Shown: positions 6,455 through 10,958 of the stretch, in pieces
How positions within the stretch are numbered: the stretch's first letter is position 1
How the letters are laid out: every line of letters starts with the position of its first letter
Source: JBKEAJ01 sp047975005
Lineage (GTDB): Bacteria > Bacteroidota > Bacteroidia > Bacteroidales > Prolixibacteraceae
Assembly (NCBI GenBank): GCA_047975005.1
Contig: JBKECW010000097.1
Span: 1-10,958 of the forward strand
Length of the DNA: 10,958 nucleotides
Direction of reading: 5' to 3'
Position numbers and translations under genes: made by a program
Notes under the pieces: generated by a model
The model's input: only the letters and a program-made list of their open reading frames with translations
What the model was told of the DNA's origin: nothing
The model's database searches: none

Positions 6455-9400
6455 CTAGAAAGTAATGTTTGCTCCAAACGTTATCGTCCTTGGTTGGGGA
6501 ACTGAGAAATTATCAACGCCAAAATAACGAGGATCCATATTAGTGCTAACCTCCGGATCCCAGCCCGAATAATTTGTCAACAAAAAGAGATTATCCCCTT
6601 GTGCATATAACCTCAGGGCTTTGATGTTTATTCTTTCCAGAAGCTTCGATTGAAAATTATAACTCAAGGTCAATGTCCTTAAACGAATAAATGAACCATC
6701 TTCCAACCAGCGAGTTGAGTTTTTGTCATTATGAGTGTAGCCATTTATTGAGCGAGGATACTTATTGCTTGTTCCGGGACCTGTCCACCTATTACTCACT
6801 ATCTCTTCGAGATTTGCATTTGTATAGCCTATACGCCCTGTTCCATTTGCTTTCCATGCTGCATAAACATCATTGCCATACATGTAGGTAAAAAAGACAT
6901 CCAACTGAAAATTCTTATACATAAAAGAATTATTCCAGCCTCCTGAAAAATCAGGATTCGAAGAGCCTGTAACAACCCTGTCGTTATCATTGATAATTCC
7001 ATTGCCATCTACATCCTTCCACTTCACATCTCCGGCTCTCACTCCCAAATCATACTGAGCCTGAGGAACTTCGCCATCATACTGATAAATACCTTCCATT
7101 TCGTATAGATAGAATGCTCCCATTTCCTCTCCTACCTGCAAAGCTCTATTACTGCCTATTGCAATCGGGTTGTCGTCTCCCAATAATGATGTCAATTCAT
7201 TTTTATTGGATGAAATATTAAATTGTGATTTCCAGCCTACCTCTCCAATATTGAAATGAGTATTTATGGCAAACTCAATACCCTTATTCCTCATAGAACC
7301 AATGTTGCTGGTAATCTCTGTAACTCCGGTAGTGGAGTGCACCGGCATATCATAAAGAAGATTGTTTGTGTTTTTCAAATACACATCAAGCAATATATTT
7401 ATCTTCCCTCTCAGTAATCCCAAATCAAAACCTAAATCATACTGATCTGCAGTTTCCCATGTAAGATCGGAATTTCCAAAGCGCGTGACAGCAATACCAC
7501 TCTCTAAACCATAATCAAGCCCTCCTTGCATTGCCGATAGATAATCATAGCGCCCTATACCCTCCTGGTTACCAGTCTTTCCGTAGCTGGCTCGCAACTT
7601 AAAATCAATATCCTCATTGGCAAAAAACTCCTCGTTCGACATATTCCAACCAAGAGATATTGATGGAAACCACCCCCAGCGATTCTCCGGAGCAAATTTT
7701 GATGAGCCATCAGTACGCAATGTCGCATTCAGTATATATTTATCTTGATATGAAACAGATGCTCTACCAAAATATGATTCCATAGCAAATTCCGACAAGT
7801 AACCAGAAGCTCCCGCAATTTCTGAAGCTGAACTGATAACATCAAAGGACGGAGAGGCAAATCCTCTCCCATCAATACTAGAAGTACGTGTATTTATCTT
7901 TTGGAATGAGTGTCCGAGCATACCTCCAATCTCAAAGTCCCCAAATTTATCGTTGTAGTTAAGCACATTGTCTACAACAGTATTACTTATGAAACGATTA
8001 TACTCAACTACCCTTCCATCACCGGTACCATAAGGATGATTCTCATTGTAGTAAACATAATCGTAAATATAACTCATGTCTGCATTAAACGAAGTTCGGA
8101 ATGTGAACTTATCCTTATACTTTAGTGTAGCAAAATAGTTGCCCAAATAACGAAAATTATCAATGTAAGCAGTTTGTTCATTCAATATCTGCAGAGGGTT
8201 ATGCCTACGTAATTCGTCTGTCCCTCCTACATAATAATCGCCGTTGGGTTTATATGGACGATCGAAGGGACGCTGTTCAATGGCTCTTGCTATAACTGTA
8301 GACCCGATGTTTGCTCCAGGTACCTGATTATTTCTAAGATAGTTACCACTGTTATTCGCGCCTACTTCCAACCACGAATTTACTTTATGCGTTATATTTG
8401 CTCTTAAGTTTACTTTCTGAATAGAGTTTGTTTTTATTACTCCATCTTGAGCCCCATAACTACCTCCCACATAATATGTTGTTTTTTTAGAGCCTCCTGA
8501 AACTGATGCATCAAACTTGTACGAAGAACCCGTCTGTAAAATCAAGGAAAGCCAATCTGTGTCGGGCATATTATAAAAAGGGTTAGACATGTGGATTTTA
8601 TAGCCCGCATCACCTACTTGCAATCCTTCTTGTCTGTTATAGTTATCAACTCCCTCATTAAACACTTGCAGCCAAAGTCTCGAATCAGACAGCTTTATCT
8701 TGTTCTTATTGGCAAACTGCGAAAACCCATAGCTGGCATTTACTTTAAAATCTGACCTACCTTCTTTTCCTGACCTTGTGGTTATAACTATAACTCCGTT
8801 GGTTGCACGAGATCCATAAATAGCAGCCGACGCAGCATCCTTCAAAATATCTACCGATTCTATGTCGCTTAAGTTTAAGGTGGCTAGGGCACTCATCGAT
8901 TCTCCAAGGTTATATATCGATGAGCTCGTATTTGTTATGGGCACTCCGTCAATCACATAAAGCGGCTCATTACCGGCACTCAACGAAGATGCTCCCCTAA
9001 TGCTTATCCTCTCAGAACTACCAAGATTTCCGGAACTAGTCGATACATTTACTCCGGAAACCCGACCTTCTAAAAGTTGGCTGGGAGATAATACTGAGCG
9101 CATATTATCATCATTTACTTTTACAGTGCTTATTGCATTGGTAACTAGCGAACGCCTCATCGTTCCATACCCAACTGCTACAACCTCTTCCAGCCCAACA
9201 GCATCTTGCTCCATGGATACCTTGATATGAGTTTGCGAGCCAATCTCTACCTCTTTGGTCTTCATGCCAATAAATGAAAACACTAAGGAGCTTGCATTTT
9301 CAGGGATCTTCAAAGAAAATTCACCCTCAATGTCAGTAACGGTAGCTATGGAGCTCCCTTTTATTAAAACCGTAACTCCCGGCATAGGCAAGCCTTCATT

Positions 9401-9847
9401 GTCCACCACTTTGCCCGACACTGTTTTTTGCTCCTGCTGAGTGGAAGAAGCTCTATTTACAACGACTGCTATATCTTCTTTATTCCCTTTCTTAAGAACA
9501 ATAGCCTTGTGCTTAATTTCATACTCTAAACCGGTACCTTCAAAACACTCATCTAAAACATCCTCAAGCCGTGCATCTTTCACGCTGATATTAAGCTTGT
9601 TGACACCCTTAATATCTTCTGGGCTATAAAAGAATGTGAACTCCGATTGCCGCTGAACCTCATCTATCAGCTTCGTTAATGTTGCATTCTCCAAGTCGAG
9701 ATTAATACTTACCTCCTGCGAATACGAGGCCTTTGCTGTTAACTGAAGAAGTCCTAGCCCCGCAACAAGCAATAGAAGCCTGGTAAACCTAAAGCTCTCA
9801 ATTAATTTACGAGTTGAAAGGAGGACTGCATGTAGATTTTTTTTCAT
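6455..9847 (-). CDS. susC-like: SusC/RagA-family TonB-dependent outer-membrane transporter with STN domain
   Basis: 1130 residues, ATG at 9847, TAG at 6457-6455. A signal peptide (hydrophobic LLLLVAGLGLLQL) is cleaved near residue 44 (ASYSQ). Residues about 46-120 are an STN/secretin-like domain (NATLTKLIDEV, FTFFYSPEDI, NISVKDARLEDVLDECFEGT), found in transporters that signal to a FecR anti-sigma factor. A carboxypeptidase-regulatory-like domain follows (VSGKVVDNEGLPMPG, 143-157, to about 212). Next are the SusC motif LEEVVAVGYGT (219-229) and a plug (GRVSGVNVSTSSG, 261-273; EPLYVIDGVP, 304-313; DILKDAASAAIYGSRATNG, 333-351). A 22-strand-type barrel ends in NITF with the terminal Phe typical of outer-membrane barrels. 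With SusD it imports bound oligosaccharide using TonB energy. The upstream fecR gene and the STN domain support substrate-induced trans-envelope control. The frame is intact with no sign of damage. Confidence 0.97.
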   Translation of the reverse strand: MKKNLHAVLLSTRKLIESFRFTRLLLLVAGLGLLQLTAKASYSQEVSINLDLENATLTKLIDEVQRQSEFTFFYSPEDIKGVNKLNISVKDARLEDVLDECFEGTGLEYEIKHKAIVLKKGNKEDIAVVVNRASSTQQEQKTVSGKVVDNEGLPMPGVTVLIKGSSIATVTDIEGEFSLKIPENASSLVFSFIGMKTKEVEIGSQTHIKVSMEQDAVGLEEVVAVGYGTMRRSLVTNAISTVKVNDDNMRSVLSPSQLLEGRVSGVNVSTSSGNLGSSERISIRGASSLSAGNEPLYVIDGVPITNTSSSIYNLGESMSALATLNLSDIESVDILKDAASAAIYGSRATNGVIVITTRSGKEGRSDFKVNASYGFSQFANKNKIKLSDSRLWLQVFNEGVDNYNRQEGLQVGDAGYKIHMSNPFYNMPDTDWLSLILQTGSSYKFDASVSGGSKKTTYYVGGSYGAQDGVIKTNSIQKVNLRANITHKVNSWLEVGANNSGNYLRNNQVPGANIGSTVIARAIEQRPFDRPYKPNGDYYVGGTDELRRHNPLQILNEQTAYIDNFRYLGNYFATLKYKDKFTFRTSFNADMSYIYDYVYYNENHPYGTGDGRVVEYNRFISNTVVDNVLNYNDKFGDFEIGGMLGHSFQKINTRTSSIDGRGFASPSFDVISSASEIAGASGYLSEFAMESYFGRASVSYQDKYILNATLRTDGSSKFAPENRWGWFPSISLGWNMSNEEFFANEDIDFKLRASYGKTGNQEGIGRYDYLSAMQGGLDYGLESGIAVTRFGNSDLTWETADQYDLGFDLGLLRGKINILLDVYLKNTNNLLYDMPVHSTTGVTEITSNIGSMRNKGIEFAINTHFNIGEVGWKSQFNISSNKNELTSLLGDDNPIAIGSNRALQVGEEMGAFYLYEMEGIYQYDGEVPQAQYDLGVRAGDVKWKDVDGNGIINDNDRVVTGSSNPDFSGGWNNSFMYKNFQLDVFFTYMYGNDVYAAWKANGTGRIGYTNANLEEIVSNRWTGPGTSNKYPRSINGYTHNDKNSTRWLEDGSFIRLRTLTLSYNFQSKLLERINIKALRLYAQGDNLFLLTNYSGWDPEVSTNMDPRYFGVDNFSVPQPRTITFGANITF

Positions 9848-9871
9848 ATCTTCGTCTGGTTTAATTAAACA

Positions 9872-9899
9872 TTTATTTGCGTTTTTACGCAGAAATAAA
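9872..9899 (-). promoter_or_regulatory. Stable hairpin in the fecR-susC intergenic gap
   Basis: TTTATTT (9872-9878) pairs with AAATAAA (9893-9899) and GCGT (9879-9882) with ACGC (9887-9890), around a TTTT loop with a 2-nt bulge (9891-9892), for 11 bp in all. It lies in the 85-nt gap between the fecR stop (9933) and the susC ATG (9847), 24 nt before that ATG on the minus strand. It could be an attenuator or processing site separating low regulator from high transporter expression. A palindromic TTTAATTAAA follows nearer to the ATG (9860-9869). No T-tract directly follows. Confidence 0.45.
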
Positions 9900-9932
9900 G
9901 TTGTACAGGGGGTGTTGCAGCATCTCCTGTTT

Positions 9933-10958
9933 TTATTCCCGAGTAAATATTATTTTCTTTCCTTCTATTTTATAATTCAACTTCCCCGTACTGTGCATAA
10001 TCTCCAGTATAGGACGTATATCATCGTATTTATTTAAGCCTCCTTCAAACCTGATTTTCTTTAGGTCTTCACTCGCAAATGAATATTCAAAGTCATACCA
10101 ACGAGACAATTCTTGTATTATATTCTCAATCGGCTGATTGGCAAAGCAGTACATCCCGCTCCTCCACTCTACAAACTTTTGAACATCAACCTTATTCATC
10201 TCTACTGTTCTGTCGGATTTTGACAAAACTGCCTGATGGTTGGGAGATAAAAACCAATCTTTTTCACTTCCTTCGGCGTTAATCTGAACCTTCCCTTCGA
10301 CTAAGGTCGTATAAATATTTGCCTCATCATCATAAGCCTTTACATTAAATGAAGTTCCCAACACTCGTATTCGCATTCCATTCACATTGACGTAGAACGG
10401 TCTCCTACTGTCTTTTGCTACCTCAAAGTATGCCTCACCCTTGAGACTAACTTCTCTAATATCCTCATTAAAAACAACAGGATAAACAAGCTCACTCATC
10501 GAGTTAAGATAAATTCGCGAACCATCGGACAAGACCAAGTTGTATTCTCCTCCTCGCGGTACAAATAGCGTATTCCTCAGATCCCTATCTTTATCATTAT
10601 CAGCCAAATTAGAGTAATTCAGCTCTCCTTTCTGATTGCTGATAACAGAACCGTCTTTCTCTACCAAACTTTCAATACTGCCATTTTCTAAGTTGAAGGA
10701 CTCTCCATTGTCAAGCATTATCACTGCATTCTTAGTGCCCGGCTGAATAGAAGCGGTGTGTATTTCATTAATCAAATCTTCTTCTTTATCGTCTATGTAG
10801 AAAAACATGAGACCTCCGCCAATCATCAATATAATAACCGCAACAGCAGCAGCGTATTGGTAAAATACAGGAAACGGCTTGTTTGACTTGTGTGTCTTCT
10901 TTGAGAGTTCTTGCCATGCTTTGTCTGTATCAACACTTTCATACACCTCGTTGCGTGC
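9933..10958 (-). CDS. fecR-like: FecR-family anti-sigma factor, 5' end outside the window
   Basis: The frame ends at a TAA (9935-9933) and is still open at the right edge, where it reads ARNE before VYESVDTDKAWQEL. The GTG at 10946 is therefore an internal Val codon, not the start, and the N-terminal anti-sigma helices are mostly missing from the window. Counting from that Val, residues 28-51 form one membrane helix (FYQYAAAVAVIILMIGGG...). A FecR domain follows at about 128-225 (PRGGEYNLVLSDGSRIYLNS, VSLKGEAYFEVAKD, RPFYVNV, VLGTSFNVKAY). The C-terminal DUF4974 domain covers about 265-334 (NQPIENIIQELSRWYDFEY, IRFEGGLNKYDDI, LNYKIEGKKIIF). The protein sits in the inner membrane, holds a FecI-type ECF sigma factor (presumably encoded just upstream, off the window) and senses the STN domain of the adjacent SusC protein. 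Confidence 0.95.
   Translation of the reverse strand, partial: ARNEVYESVDTDKAWQELSKKTHKSNKPFPVFYQYAAAVAVIILMIGGGLMFFYIDDKEEDLINEIHTASIQPGTKNAVIMLDNGESFNLENGSIESLVEKDGSVISNQKGELNYSNLADNDKDRDLRNTLFVPRGGEYNLVLSDGSRIYLNSMSELVYPVVFNEDIREVSLKGEAYFEVAKDSRRPFYVNVNGMRIRVLGTSFNVKAYDDEANIYTTLVEGKVQINAEGSEKDWFLSPNHQAVLSKSDRTVEMNKVDVQKFVEWRSGMYCFANQPIENIIQELSRWYDFEYSFASEDLKKIRFEGGLNKYDDIRPILEIMHSTGKLNYKIEGKKIIFTRE

Noticed and set aside
9904..9932. ACAGG and CCTGT inverted repeat just after fecR as a terminator
   Set aside because: Only 5 bp with a loop near 20 nt and no T-tract; the hairpin at 9872-9899 is far stronger.
10935..10946. GTG at 10946 as the start of the FecR protein
   Set aside because: The frame is open to the edge of the window, and FecR proteins need an N-terminal sigma-binding region before the membrane helix, so the real start must lie further upstream.
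1..10958. CRISPR array, tRNA or rRNA genes, insertion sequences
   Set aside because: No spaced direct repeats, cloverleaf-like segments, transposase motifs or terminal inverted repeats were seen on either strand.

Overview
The window looks like Bacteroidota (probably Bacteroidales) DNA. It is AT-rich, every supported gene lies on the minus strand, and it carries a FecR-type anti-sigma factor, a SusC/SusD pair, and lipoproteins with acidic residues directly after the lipobox Cys. Genus cannot be fixed from the sequence.

In transcription order (high to low coordinates): the 3' part of a fecR anti-sigma gene (10958-9933, start outside the window); a SusC-type TonB-dependent transporter with an STN signalling domain (9847-6455); a SusD-type glycan-binding lipoprotein (6300-4981); a lipoprotein phosphodiester glycosidase of the NAGPA/DUF2233 family (4955-4026); a BACON plus beta-helix surface lipoprotein (4014-2275); and a second NAGPA-family protein with a type I signal peptide (2208-1285). 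The three genes after susC-susD are packed 11 to 66 nt apart. The last gap holds a terminator-like hairpin.

Below 1285 the locus looks damaged. There is a short remnant of an endonuclease/exonuclease/phosphatase (EEP) family gene with an in-frame TGA and an early end (1092-937), a secreted-looking 156-codon hypothetical ORF with no normal start codon (898-428), and the 5' part of a calcineurin-like metallophosphoesterase that runs off the left edge (351-1). The metallophosphoesterase has Cys where the metal-binding Gly-Asp motif normally has Gly.

Taken together this is a polysaccharide-utilisation-type locus under likely sigma/anti-sigma control. It shows no glycoside hydrolase, lyase or sulfatase of a familiar family. 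The recognisable catalytic families all act on phosphate esters: two phosphodiester glycosidases, an EEP relic and a metallophosphoesterase. My working model, an inference, is a system that binds a phosphodiester-containing glycan at the surface (SusD, beta-helix protein), cleaves sugar-phosphate linkages on the surface and in the periplasm (the two NAGPA proteins), imports products through SusC, and releases phosphate with the downstream phosphoesterases.
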